A DNA stretch of 64,000 nt, taken from contig NZ_OPYN01000207.1 of the NCBI RefSeq assembly GCF_900277125.1, positions 62,001-126,000 on the forward strand. The letters are read 5' to 3'. Position 1 is the first letter of the stretch. Every line of letters begins with the position of its first letter. This stretch comes from Pseudomonas inefficax. GTDB taxonomy: Bacteria > Pseudomonadota > Gammaproteobacteria > Pseudomonadales > Pseudomonadaceae. The notes beneath the pieces are model-generated. The model was not told the origin of the DNA. It searched no databases and saw only the letters and a list, made by a program, of their open reading frames with translations. The translations under genes were made by a program, and so were the position numbers. Below, one piece after another: positions 1 through 7,545 of this stretch.

Positions 1-749
1 ATGAAGGCCGCGACTTCGGCCGTGCCATGCGCGAAATCATGGCGCTGGCTGACCGCGCCAACGCCTGGATCGCCGACAAGGCCCCATGGTCGCTGGCCAA
101 ACAGGAAGGCAAGCAGGATGAAGTGCAAGCCATCTGCGCCCAGGGCATCAACCTGTTCCGCCAGCTGGTGATCTTCCTCAAGCCGGTGCTGCCGGTGCTC
201 GCCGCCGACGCCGAGGCTTTCCTCAACGTGGCACCGCTGACCTGGAACGACCACCTGTCGCGCCTGGAAAACCACCAGCTGAACCCGTTCAAGGCACTGA
301 TGAGCCGCATCGAGCCGGCCAAGGTCGAAGCCATGGTCGCCGCCAGCAAGGAAGACCTGCTGGCCGCCGAAGCCAAGGCCCCGGCCGGCAACGGCGAGCT
401 GGCCAAGGACCCGCTGTCGGCGGAAATCGAGTTCGACACCTTCGCTGCCGTCGACCTGCGCGTGGCGCTGATCGTCAAGGCCGAGGCCGTACCGGGTGCC
501 GACAAGCTGCTGCAACTGACCCTGGACATCGGTGACGAGCGCCGCAACGTGTTCTCCGGCATCAAGTCGGCCTACCCCGACCCGTCCCAGCTGGAAGGCC
601 GCCTGACCATGATGGTAGCCAATCTCAAGCCACGGAAGATGCGTTTTGGCGTGTCCGAAGGCATGGTAATGGCGGCCGGGCCTGGCGGTGAAGAGATCTA
701 CCTGCTGAGCCCGGACAGCGGCGCCAAGCCGGGCCAGCGCATCAAGTAA
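1..749 (+). CDS. metG: Methionine-tRNA ligase, C-terminal part (5' end outside window)
   Basis: The reading frame is open from base 3 and ends at 749, so about the last 248 residues are present. The first part (NAWIADKAPWSLAK) is the end of the anticodon-binding helical domain. The last ~105 residues, from FDTFAAVDLRVALIVKAE to the end, form the EMAP/Trbp-like OB-fold that binds tRNA in dimeric bacterial MetRS, with the typical ANLKPRKMRFGVSEGMVMAA segment. The enzyme charges tRNA-Met in the cytoplasm. The catalytic domain and KMSKS loop lie upstream of the window. A REP pair and then rnfA follow. Confidence 0.96.
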   Translation, partial: EGRDFGRAMREIMALADRANAWIADKAPWSLAKQEGKQDEVQAICAQGINLFRQLVIFLKPVLPVLAADAEAFLNVAPLTWNDHLSRLENHQLNPFKALMSRIEPAKVEAMVAASKEDLLAAEAKAPAGNGELAKDPLSAEIEFDTFAAVDLRVALIVKAEAVPGADKLLQLTLDIGDERRNVFSGIKSAYPDPSQLEGRLTMMVANLKPRKMRFGVSEGMVMAAGPGGEEIYLLSPDSGAKPGQRIK

Positions 750-765
750 CAAAACCTGCTGGACC

Positions 766-852
766 TTGTGGGAGCGGGCGTACCCGCGAAACGGACTACG
801 CGGTGCATGGCACCGGCGTTGCCGGTGTTCGCGGGCACGCCCTCTCTCACAA
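766..852. repeat. REP pair, family A, degenerate
   Basis: Two inverted copies of the GTGGGAGCGGG...CCCGCGAA palindrome flank a short GC-rich centre. Both copies depart from the consensus (gcgtacccgcgaa; ttcgcgggcacgc). It fills the metG-rnfA gap and leaves no room for rnfB. Confidence 0.75.
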
Positions 853-914
853 TGACTCCGGCACCTTGATGCCAAACCCGGACAATCGCCCCGATTCCCG
901 GCTATCGTCATCTC

Positions 915-1463
915 ATGAACGATTACCTTCTGGTGCTGATCAGCGCCGCGCTGGTCAATCACCTGTGCCTGCCACAACAGCCAATCCCCAGGCTGCACCT
1001 GCACGTGCACGGCCTTGCCTGCGCACTGTGCATTGCCTTGGGCGTGATTGGCGCACAACTACTGGTACGCGGGGTGCTTGCCCCGCTGCAGGCCCAGGAC
1101 CTTGCCCTGTTCCTGTTGTTGCCCTGGCTGGCCATGCTTGCCTGGGGCGTGCCATGGCTGCTGACAAGGTGGCGCCCGACCTGGCCGACAACGCAATTGC
1201 CCACGCTGCTATTGAGCAACGCGGCAGTACTGGGGTTGACCCTGCAACAGGCAAGTGACGACAGCACATGGCTAGCTACCCTGCTGCAAGGCCTGCTGGC
1301 CGGCAGCGGCTTCTGGCTGGCGCTAGTGTTGTTCGCCGACCTACGCCAGCGCAGCGCTCATGCCGACGTCCCCGGGGCAATGCGCGGCCTGCCCATCGAA
1401 CTGCTCGGTGCCGGGGTGATGGCCATGGCGTTTTCAGGCTTCAACGGGCTGTTCGCCCAATGA
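915..1463 (+). CDS. rnfA: RnfA-like integral membrane subunit, cysteine ligands missing
   Basis: 182 residues, hydrophobic throughout, with about six membrane segments. The N-terminus MNDYLLVLISAALVN and C-terminus GAGVMAMAFSGFNGLF match RnfA. RnfA is half of the membrane core that passes electrons across the inner membrane in the Rnf complex. Normal RnfA has one Cys in VQFLGLCPFMG and one in TTNCAVLG that bind an intramembrane [2Fe-2S] cluster with RnfE. Here the matching places read LPQQPIPRLHLH and LLSNAAVLG, so both appear lost (alignment from memory). Its stop overlaps the rnfD start (ATGA at 1460-1463), where rnfB and rnfC would normally lie. It may be a diverged electron carrier core rather than a true Rnf subunit. 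Confidence 0.8.
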   Translation: MNDYLLVLISAALVNHLCLPQQPIPRLHLHVHGLACALCIALGVIGAQLLVRGVLAPLQAQDLALFLLLPWLAMLAWGVPWLLTRWRPTWPTTQLPTLLLSNAAVLGLTLQQASDDSTWLATLLQGLLAGSGFWLALVLFADLRQRSAHADVPGAMRGLPIELLGAGVMAMAFSGFNGLFAQ

Positions 1464-2434
1464 CTGCCAAGCCCGACCCGCGGCTCCGCACCAGCATGGG
1501 CCTGGTGTTGCTGGCTTGCGTACCTGGCCTGCTGGCGCTGTTCTGGCTGCATGGCTGGAGTTTGCTGCTGAACCTGTTGCTTTGCGCCAGTGCCGCGCTG
1601 CTGTGCGAGGGGTTGTTACTCACATTGCGAGCACAACCGCCGAGCACGGCGCTGAACGACGGCAGCGCGCTGGTCACTGCCGTGCTGCTGGCCGCCGCCC
1701 TACCCCCTCTGGCGCCGTGGTGGTTGCCGGTGATCGCTACCAGCGTTGCCATCGGCATCGGCAAGCAGGCCTTTGGTGGGGTCGGGCGCAACCTGTTCAA
1801 CCCGGCCATGGTCGGCTACGCCTTCGTGCTGCTGAGCTTCCCGTTGCAGATGAACCATTGGCCAGGGCCAGCACCTGGCCTGCTCGACAGCCTGCAACAG
1901 GTATTCATCGGCAGCGATCAGATCGATGCCTGGGCCCGGCCGACACTGCTCGACGGCCTGCGTCACAACCGCAGCCTGACCATCGATGAGCTGTTCGCCA
2001 GCCACCCGGGCTTCGGCAGCATCGGGGGGCGAGGCAGCGAATGGGTCAACCTGGCATTCCTGTTGGGCGGCCTGTTCCTGCTGCAACGCAAGGTGATCAG
2101 CTGGCATGCGCCGGTTGGCCTGCTGGCAGGGTTGTTCCTGTTCAGCCTGCTGGGCTGGAATGGCTCGGGTTCGGACTCCAACGGCTCTCCCCTGCTGCAT
2201 CTGTTCTCCGGCTCGACCATGATGGCGGCGTTCTTCATTGCCACCGAACCGGTGACCGCGCCCCGGCAGGAGTGGGCGAAGCTGGGGTTCGGCCTGGGGG
2301 CAGGCCTGCTGATCTACCTGATCCGCACCTGGGGTAGCTACCCGGACGGCACGGCGTTCGCCATCTTGCTGATGAACCTCACGGCACCGAGCCTGGAACG
2401 CCTGGCCATGCAGCGCCAGCGGGTTGCCCGATGA
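1460..2434 (+). CDS. rnfD: RnfD-like flavoprotein membrane subunit
   Basis: 324 residues. I chose the ATG at 1460 because it overlaps the rnfA stop and restores the usual length; an in-frame start further upstream would read through rnfA in another frame. About nine membrane helices are visible. Conserved RnfD stretches include GKQAFGGVGRNLFNPAMVGYA and SGSTMMAAFFIATEPVTAP; Thr253 in SGST is the expected covalent FMN attachment residue. In Rnf and Nqr complexes this subunit takes part in transmembrane electron and ion transfer. The next gene, rnfG, starts inside its stop codon (2431-2434), so the genes are translationally coupled. Confidence 0.87.
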   Translation: MTAKPDPRLRTSMGLVLLACVPGLLALFWLHGWSLLLNLLLCASAALLCEGLLLTLRAQPPSTALNDGSALVTAVLLAAALPPLAPWWLPVIATSVAIGIGKQAFGGVGRNLFNPAMVGYAFVLLSFPLQMNHWPGPAPGLLDSLQQVFIGSDQIDAWARPTLLDGLRHNRSLTIDELFASHPGFGSIGGRGSEWVNLAFLLGGLFLLQRKVISWHAPVGLLAGLFLFSLLGWNGSGSDSNGSPLLHLFSGSTMMAAFFIATEPVTAPRQEWAKLGFGLGAGLLIYLIRTWGSYPDGTAFAILLMNLTAPSLERLAMQRQRVAR

Positions 2435-3033
2435 AGCGCCTGATACGTGATATGGGCGTGCTGCTACTGACTGGGGCACTGGCGCTGTCGGCCACCCTCG
2501 CTTGGCGGCACTGGACCAGCGCGGCCGTCGCCGACGCAGAGAAACAACTGAACAGCAGGCAGCGGCTGGCGGTGCTGCCAGAAGGCAATTACGACAACCA
2601 GCCCCTGGACAGCCCCCTGCCCAGGCCCGCCGCACAGCGGCCAAATAGCCGGATCCTGGCCGCTTACCGGGCGACACTGGCGGGCAAACCGGTCGCCATC
2701 ATTCTGGTCACCCAGGCACAAGGCTATGCTGGGCCGATCATGCTGAGCGTGGCCATCGCCGCGGACGGCCGGTTGATCGGCAGCCAGGTGGTAGAGCAAC
2801 AGGAAAGCCCCGGGCTGGGTGCACGCCTGGGTGATCCGCAACTGAACTGGCTGAGCCAATTTGCCAACCGCCAGCTGGGCGATCGCTGGGCGCTGAAGCG
2901 CGACCAGGGCGACTTTGACCAGTTGGCCGGCGCAACCGTGACCTCTAGGGCAGTGATCGGCGCGCTGCAGGAAGCGCTGAGTTACTTCGATGAACAGCGC
3001 AGCGTATTGCTGGGGGGCGCCACGCATGACTAG
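2431..3033 (+). CDS. rnfG: RnfG-like periplasmic FMN-binding subunit
   Basis: 200 residues: one N-terminal membrane anchor (residues ~8-25) and an FMN-binding domain. The motif DQLAGATVTS near residues 163-172 fits the ApbE flavinylation signature, with Thr169 as the expected modified residue; the usual Ser/Thr before GAT is Ala here. The ESPGLGARLGDPQLNWLSQF segment matches RnfG/NqrC. In the complex it relays electrons on the periplasmic side. It starts in the rnfD stop and overlaps rnfE by 8 nt. An ApbE flavin transferase would be needed for maturation and is not in this window. Confidence 0.87.
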   Translation: MKRLIRDMGVLLLTGALALSATLAWRHWTSAAVADAEKQLNSRQRLAVLPEGNYDNQPLDSPLPRPAAQRPNSRILAAYRATLAGKPVAIILVTQAQGYAGPIMLSVAIAADGRLIGSQVVEQQESPGLGARLGDPQLNWLSQFANRQLGDRWALKRDQGDFDQLAGATVTSRAVIGALQEALSYFDEQRSVLLGGATHD

Positions 3034-3550
3034 GTTCTACCTGCTCGGCGCAAGCCTGGTGCCGCTACTGGGTGCCACCCGAACATTGAGCGAAGGCGCC
3101 ACCATAGGCGTGTGTGCGGTGCTGATGAGCAGCCTTCACCAGCTGTTGCTGGCACCCCTGCGCCAGCGGCTCGCTACCTGGACCTATATGCTGGCCAGCC
3201 TGCTGCTATTGGCGGCCTTGGCCAGTTGCCTGCAACTGGCACTGCGTGCCTGGCTGCTGCCACTGGCACTCGCCCTCGGCCACTACCCCGCACTGCTGTG
3301 CCTGCAATGCCTGGCCATTGACCACCTTTTGCCCGGTCAAGGGCGCTGGCGCGTGCTCGCTGGCCACCATTGCGCGCTGCTCGCCACATGCCTGCTGCTC
3401 GGCGCCAGCCGCCAATGGCTGGCCGGTGGTAGCGGCCTGCACCTGGCTACCCTGGCCCCGGGTGGCTTGCTACTGCTTGGATTGTTGCTGGCCTTGTACA
3501 ATCGCCTGCGTCCGGGCCCCGCCCAATCACACCGTCAAGGAAAGCTCTGA
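3026..3550 (+). CDS. rnfE: RnfE-like membrane subunit, short form
   Basis: 174 residues, against roughly 200-230 for typical RnfE; start at the ATG at 3026 inside the end of rnfG. About five or six membrane helices. The first half SLVPLLGATRTLSEGATIG lines up with GLCPLLAVTATLTNALGLG of RnfE, so the first ligand Cys is Val here. A second motif LLCLQCLAIDH keeps a Cys where RnfE has VTNCIIIGR. The C-terminal APGGLLLLGLLLALYNRL matches the RnfE end. It is the last gene of the cluster and lies 4 nt before nth, as in other pseudomonads. Function is inferred only from family and position. Confidence 0.75.
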   Translation: MTRFYLLGASLVPLLGATRTLSEGATIGVCAVLMSSLHQLLLAPLRQRLATWTYMLASLLLLAALASCLQLALRAWLLPLALALGHYPALLCLQCLAIDHLLPGQGRWRVLAGHHCALLATCLLLGASRQWLAGGSGLHLATLAPGGLLLLGLLLALYNRLRPGPAQSHRQGKL

Positions 3551-3554
3551 TTTC

Positions 3555-4193
3555 ATGAATGCCGCCAAACGCCTGGAGATCTTTCGCAGGCTGCACGAAG
3601 ACAACCCCGACCCGAAGACCGAACTGGCCTACACCACTCCGTTCGAACTTCTGGTCGCCGTGACGCTGTCCGCGCAGTCCACCGATGTCGGCGTCAACAA
3701 GGCCACTGCACGCCTGTTCCCGGTCGCCAACACCCCCGAGACCATCTATGCGCTGGGCGTCGAAGGCCTGAGTGAGTACATCAAGACCATTGGCTTGTAC
3801 AACAGCAAGGCCAAAAACGTCATCGAAGCCTGCCGGCTGCTGATCGAACGCCATGACAGCCAGGTACCACAAACCCGCGAAGCTCTGGAGGCGCTACCCG
3901 GCGTGGGTCGCAAAACCGCCAACGTAGTGCTCAACACGGCGTTCCGCCAGCCGACCATGGCCGTGGATACCCATATCTTCCGGGTCAGTAACCGCACAGG
4001 CATCGCGCCAGGCAAGACGGTGCTGGAAGTGGAGAAGAAGCTGATCAAGTTCGTACCAAAGGACTACCTGCTCGACGCGCACCACTGGCTGATCCTGCAC
4101 GGGCGTTATGTGTGCCAGGCACGCAAGCCACGCTGCGGCAGTTGCCGGATCGAAGACTTGTGCGAGTACAAGCACAAGACCTCCGACGATTGA
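3555..4193 (+). CDS. nth: Endonuclease III
   Basis: 212 residues, starting at the ATG at 3555, which gives the standard length. It is a base-excision repair glycosylase/AP lyase for oxidised pyrimidines. The helix-hairpin-helix PGVGRKTANVV holds catalytic Lys120, and VDTHIFRV holds catalytic Asp138. The C-terminal [4Fe-4S] loop has the exact spacing C-x6-C-x2-C-x5-C (CQARKPRCGSCRIEDLC). It follows rnfE by 4 nt and is probably co-transcribed with the Rnf-like genes, an arrangement conserved in Pseudomonas. Confidence 0.97.
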   Translation: MNAAKRLEIFRRLHEDNPDPKTELAYTTPFELLVAVTLSAQSTDVGVNKATARLFPVANTPETIYALGVEGLSEYIKTIGLYNSKAKNVIEACRLLIERHDSQVPQTREALEALPGVGRKTANVVLNTAFRQPTMAVDTHIFRVSNRTGIAPGKTVLEVEKKLIKFVPKDYLLDAHHWLILHGRYVCQARKPRCGSCRIEDLCEYKHKTSDD

Positions 4194-4297
4194 GCCGATA
4201 GCTGGAAACCACCTGCGGCGATTGAAAAAATCTTTTTTACCAGCGTCTGCTTTCTGGTTATAAGGTCGGCCAATGGCCCCTTGGCTTGGAGCGACTC

Positions 4298-4474
4298 ATG
4301 AGTAGCGATAAAGACGACCTGCCGATCGAAGATGATTTTGTTGCCGTGGATGACGAAGCGGAACCCCAGGTGGAAACCGCAAAGACCAACCTGAGCAAGC
4401 GCCGCACCATCGACAATATGCTTGAAGAAAGGCGCCTGCAGAAGCAGCTGGCCGACTTCGACTACGACCTGTAA
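4298..4474 (+). CDS. PA3496-family small acidic protein
   Basis: 58 residues from the ATG at 4298, which has GGAG 6 nt upstream; an in-frame TTG at 4286 lies over that ribosome-binding site and is less likely. The protein is very acidic at the start (DKDDLPIEDDFVAVDDEAEP) and basic/helical at the end (LSKRRTIDNMLEERRLQKQLADFDYDL). It has no signal peptide or membrane segment. Position after nth and sequence match the small family named after P. aeruginosa PA3496, annotated as a putative envelope-integrity protein. The biochemical role is unknown. Confidence 0.8.
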   Translation: MSSDKDDLPIEDDFVAVDDEAEPQVETAKTNLSKRRTIDNMLEERRLQKQLADFDYDL

Positions 4475-4482
4475 CCCGGGCA

Positions 4483-4503
4483 AAGCCTCCTGGCTGGAGG
4501 CTT
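4483..4503. terminator. Hairpin between convergent genes
   Basis: Perfect 8-bp stem AAGCCTCC/GGAGGCTT with a 5-nt loop between the converging 4298-4474 and 4518-5138 genes. There is no U-run on either side, so it may be a weak or factor-assisted terminator. Confidence 0.45.
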
Positions 4504-4517
4504 CACGGCCTTGGCGG

Positions 4518-5138
4518 TCAGTTCAACCCTTGCCGTTGCGCCAGCTCGATCAGGTCGACCAGCGACCGCGCATTGAGCTTGAGCAACAGACGTGACTTGT
4601 AGGTACTGACCGTCTTGTTGCTGAGGAACATGCTGTCGGCAATTTCCTTGTTGGAACGCCCTCGCGCCAGCTGTTGCAGCACGGTCATCTCGCGCGCCGA
4701 AAGGCGGTTGACCATATCCGTCTCGCTTCCGCCCCTTCCTCGTGACACATGCAGAGCCTGGTTGGGGAAATAGCTGTAACCCGACAAAACGGCCTTGATG
4801 GCGCTCAGCAGTTCTGTGAGTTCCTGCTGCTTGCACACATACCCTGCCGCCCCCGCCTGCATGCAGCGCATCGAAAAGTTGCCGGGAGCCTGTGATGTCA
4901 GCACCAGCACCTTGCTGCCCGGGCTGAAGGCCGTCATGCGGCCGATCACCTCCAGGCCATCCAGCTTGGGGATACCGATATCGAGCACCACGATATCCGG
5001 AAGGTGTTGCCGTGTCAGTTGCAACGCAGCCACTCCGTTGTCCGTTTCCGCCACGACGTCATACCCATGCCGCTCCATCAGCATGCGTACGGCCAGGCGT
5101 ATGACCGGATGATCATCCACGATAAGCACTTTATTCAT
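4518..5138 (-). CDS. NarL/FixJ-type response regulator
   Basis: 206 residues from MNKVLIVDD (start 5138; an in-frame ATG five codons upstream is possible). Receiver domain residues 1-120: acidic pocket Asp8-Asp9, phospho-acceptor Asp53 in VVLDIGIP, LTS, and Lys in YVCKQQE. A C-terminal LuxR HTH (residues ~140-200) has LSAREMTVLQQLARGRSNKEIADSMFLSNKTVSTYKSRLLLKL. The layout resembles BvgA/EvgA/RcsB regulators of surface or biofilm traits. No sensor kinase is adjacent, so it is an orphan. It is divergent from the small membrane protein at 5501; the gap holds an inverted repeat that could be its operator. Confidence 0.9.
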   Translation of the reverse strand: MNKVLIVDDHPVIRLAVRMLMERHGYDVVAETDNGVAALQLTRQHLPDIVVLDIGIPKLDGLEVIGRMTAFSPGSKVLVLTSQAPGNFSMRCMQAGAAGYVCKQQELTELLSAIKAVLSGYSYFPNQALHVSRGRGGSETDMVNRLSAREMTVLQQLARGRSNKEIADSMFLSNKTVSTYKSRLLLKLNARSLVDLIELAQRQGLN

Positions 5139-5500
5139 GCGATATCCATTCATTGCTTTTGCTTTGGCACGCCAAGATAACCTACAGAGCGCTTGCTGGC
5201 GCGGCGATTTAGCGGCGAAATAAATGAACAGATGGAACCTACAACACTTACAGAAATTTCCTACACTCAATTGATGTGCTTGTAACAATCAAATTCCTTG
5301 TTACCAACTAAACAGTATCACCGACCTGAAAGTGCACCCACTTGAAAACCGGCCAATCCTGATGAAATGACCGTTCAAATACGCTCATTAGACAATTTCG
5401 CCTAGGTTTCGAGCGATTACTCTCACCCGGGAAACAATCCAGTCTTTAGTTGAGCATCGTCAAAAGGTAAAGATGTGCAAAATCGCTGGAGACGACCCAT
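5139..5500. other. Divergent intergenic region with an inverted repeat
   Basis: AT-richer 362-nt gap between the LuxR-type regulator and the small membrane protein. The only structure I see is GTAACAA (5282-5288) facing TTGTTAC (5298-5304), 7-bp arms with a 9-nt spacer, a plausible regulator binding site. GGAG at 5490-5493 serves the 5501 start. No credible gene. Confidence 0.5.
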
Positions 5501-5983
5501 ATGCACCAAGTACAACCTGTCGCCCCGCTGACGATCATTGCCATCTTCGCAGGGATTATCGAAGCCTCGGCCCTTGCCACATTGCCATTTCTCAGCGAGT
5601 CCAGCCAAAAGCTCTACACCTGGTTCCTGGTAGGCTTCCCATTCTTCCTGACGGCACTTTTCTTCCTCACACTCAACTTCAATTACAAGTCGTTCTACGA
5701 CCCGTCGCCAAACACAAAGGCAAACGACAAGGCGTCGACACAGAGCGATGTCGCCAAACATGCAATGCCCGGTGATACCAGCGAAGCGCTGCAGGGCGAG
5801 CCTGTCACATTCATGTTTTCCGGCCCTGATGCCTGTCGCATGATGGAACAGCAACTACTATCCGCCCTTGCCCAACCGCCTCAACCAGCGCGCACCTGGC
5901 GCTTTTGCAACTTGGACAGACGCCAGTGTGCGCAACTATCGATCAGCGCGCTTGATGGACAGGTGACGAACGACGGCCATTGA
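5501..5983 (+). CDS. Small two-helix membrane protein, unknown function
   Basis: 160 residues; ATG at 5501 with GGAG 7 nt upstream. Two hydrophobic segments near residues 9-32 (LTIIAIFAGIIEASALATLPFL) and 40-60 (WFLVGFPFFLTALFFLTLNF) are followed by a soluble tail of about 100 residues with no motif I recognise. The tail probably faces the cytoplasm. It faces the orphan LuxR-type regulator and could be its target, but that is inference from position only. Confidence 0.7.
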   Translation: MHQVQPVAPLTIIAIFAGIIEASALATLPFLSESSQKLYTWFLVGFPFFLTALFFLTLNFNYKSFYDPSPNTKANDKASTQSDVAKHAMPGDTSEALQGEPVTFMFSGPDACRMMEQQLLSALAQPPQPARTWRFCNLDRRQCAQLSISALDGQVTNDGH

Positions 5984-6006
5984 ATGCCACAGGTTTTCCA
6001 CAGGTC

Positions 6007-6034
6007 AAAAAAAACCCCGGCCTGCGCCGGGGTT
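6007..6034 (-). terminator. Intrinsic terminator of argG
   Basis: On the minus strand a 9-bp stem AACCCCGGC/GCCGGGGTT with a 4-nt loop is followed by a run of eight T, just after the argG stop at 6055. Confidence 0.88.
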
Positions 6035-6054
6035 CTTGCTGCACATGCCAGCGA

Positions 6055-7272
6055 TCAGAGCAGCGAGCGGCCCTTGTTGGCAGCAATGCGCATACGCAGG
6101 GCGTTGAGCTTGATGAAGCCCGCAGCGTCCGCCTGGTTGTAAGCGCCGCCATCTTCTTCGAAGGTAGCGATGTTGGCGTCGAACAGCGAGTCGTCCGACT
6201 TGCGGCCGACAACGGTGACGTTACCCTTGTACAGCTTCAGGCGTACCACGCCGTTCACGTTGACCTGCGACGCATCGATCATCTGCTGCAGCATCAGACG
6301 CTCCGGGCTCCACCAGTAGCCGGTGTAGATCAGGCTGGCGTACTTCGGCATCAGCTCATCCTTCAGGTGAGCGACTTCGCGGTCCAGGGTGATCGACTCG
6401 ATGGCACGGTGGGCCTTGAGCATGATGGTGCCACCCGGGGTCTCGTAGCAGCCACGCGACTTCATGCCGACGTAACGGTTCTCGACGATGTCCAGACGGC
6501 CGATGCCATTGGCACCACCGATGCGGTTCAGGTCGGCCAGGACGGTGGCCGGGGTCTTCTCGACGCCGTCGATGGCAACGATGTCACCGTTGCGGTAGGT
6601 CAGCTCGATGTAGGTAGCCTGGTCCGGGGCGTTCTCGGGCGAGACGCTCCAGCGCCACATGTCTTCTTCGTGCTCGGTCCAGGTATCTTCCAGAACACCG
6701 CCTTCGTAGGAGATGTGCAGCAGGTTGGCGTCCATCGAGTACGGCGACTTCTTCTTGCCGTGGCGCTCGATCGGGATGCCGTGCTTCTCGGCGTAGTCCA
6801 TCAGCTTCTCGCGGGACAGCAGGTCCCACTCACGCCATGGGGCGATGACCTTGACGCCTGGCTTCAGGGCGTAGGCACCCAGTTCGAAACGCACCTGGTC
6901 GTTGCCTTTGCCGGTGGCGCCGTGGGAAATGGCGTCGGCGCCGGTTTCGTTGGCGATTTCGATCAGGCGCTTGGCGATCAGCGGACGGGCGATGGAAGTA
7001 CCCAGCAGGTACTCGCCCTCGTAGACGGTGTTGGCGCGGAACATCGGGAACACGAAATCACGCACGAATTCTTCGCGCAGGTCGTCGATGTAAATCTCTT
7101 TAACGCCCATTGCCTGGGCCTTGGCACGAGCCGGCTCGACCTCTTCGCCCTGCCCCAGGTCAGCGGTGAAGGTCACCACTTCGCAGTTGTAGGTATCCTG
7201 CAGCCACTTGAGAATCACCGAAGTATCAAGGCCGCCGGAATACGCCAGTACGACCTTTTTTACGTCCGCCAT
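6055..7272 (-). CDS. argG: Argininosuccinate synthase
   Basis: 405 residues from MADVKKVVLAYSGGLDTSVILKW, with GGAG just upstream on the minus strand. It joins citrulline and aspartate with ATP in arginine biosynthesis. The N-terminal SGGLDTS is the PP-loop ATP site. The substrate-binding segments GATGKGNDQVRFELG, SPYSMDANLLHISYEGG and SRGCYETPGG are all present. Length is standard. Not clustered with argF (15.3 kb) or argH. It ends at a strong intrinsic terminator. Confidence 0.97.
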   Translation of the reverse strand: MADVKKVVLAYSGGLDTSVILKWLQDTYNCEVVTFTADLGQGEEVEPARAKAQAMGVKEIYIDDLREEFVRDFVFPMFRANTVYEGEYLLGTSIARPLIAKRLIEIANETGADAISHGATGKGNDQVRFELGAYALKPGVKVIAPWREWDLLSREKLMDYAEKHGIPIERHGKKKSPYSMDANLLHISYEGGVLEDTWTEHEEDMWRWSVSPENAPDQATYIELTYRNGDIVAIDGVEKTPATVLADLNRIGGANGIGRLDIVENRYVGMKSRGCYETPGGTIMLKAHRAIESITLDREVAHLKDELMPKYASLIYTGYWWSPERLMLQQMIDASQVNVNGVVRLKLYKGNVTVVGRKSDDSLFDANIATFEEDGGAYNQADAAGFIKLNALRMRIAANKGRSLL

Positions 7273-7414
7273 GCCATCACTCCACGGGGTTGTACGGAAA
7301 GGGATCGATTCTAACGACGTTACGGATAAATTTACAGTGGGGCGACAGCTTCTGACGACAAAGCGACAGGAAGTTTCGGAAGGGCGACTTACCGTCGGAA
7401 AATATGAAGTGCCG

Positions 7415-7530
7415 TGTAGGAGCGGCCTTGTGTCGCGATGGGCTGCGCAGCAGCCCCGGCAATTTTCGCTGCTTGGCTGAGATCCGGGGGCTGCTGCGCA
7501 GCCCATCGCGACGCAAGGCCGCTCCTACAG
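7415..7530. repeat. REP pair, family B
   Basis: Inverted pair of the TGTAGGAGCGGCCTTG... element with GGGCTGC(GCAGC) inner arms, between argG (starts leftwards) and the end of motY. The second arm has gacgcaagg for gacacaagg. Confidence 0.9.
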
Positions 7531-7545
7531 AAAGCCCTGCAGACT

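Noticed and set aside
803..1258. Open frame between metG and rnfD, a possible rnfB remnant
   Set aside because: It begins in the REP and then runs through rnfA in another frame. It has no Cys pattern of RnfB.
4222..4238. GAAAAAATCTTTTTT as a terminator of nth
   Set aside because: AT-only symmetry without a GC stem; unlikely to terminate.
5980..7314. Long open frame (about 444 codons) opposite argG
   Set aside because: It mirrors the codon pattern of argG on the other strand; argG itself is full length with a ribosome-binding site and terminator.
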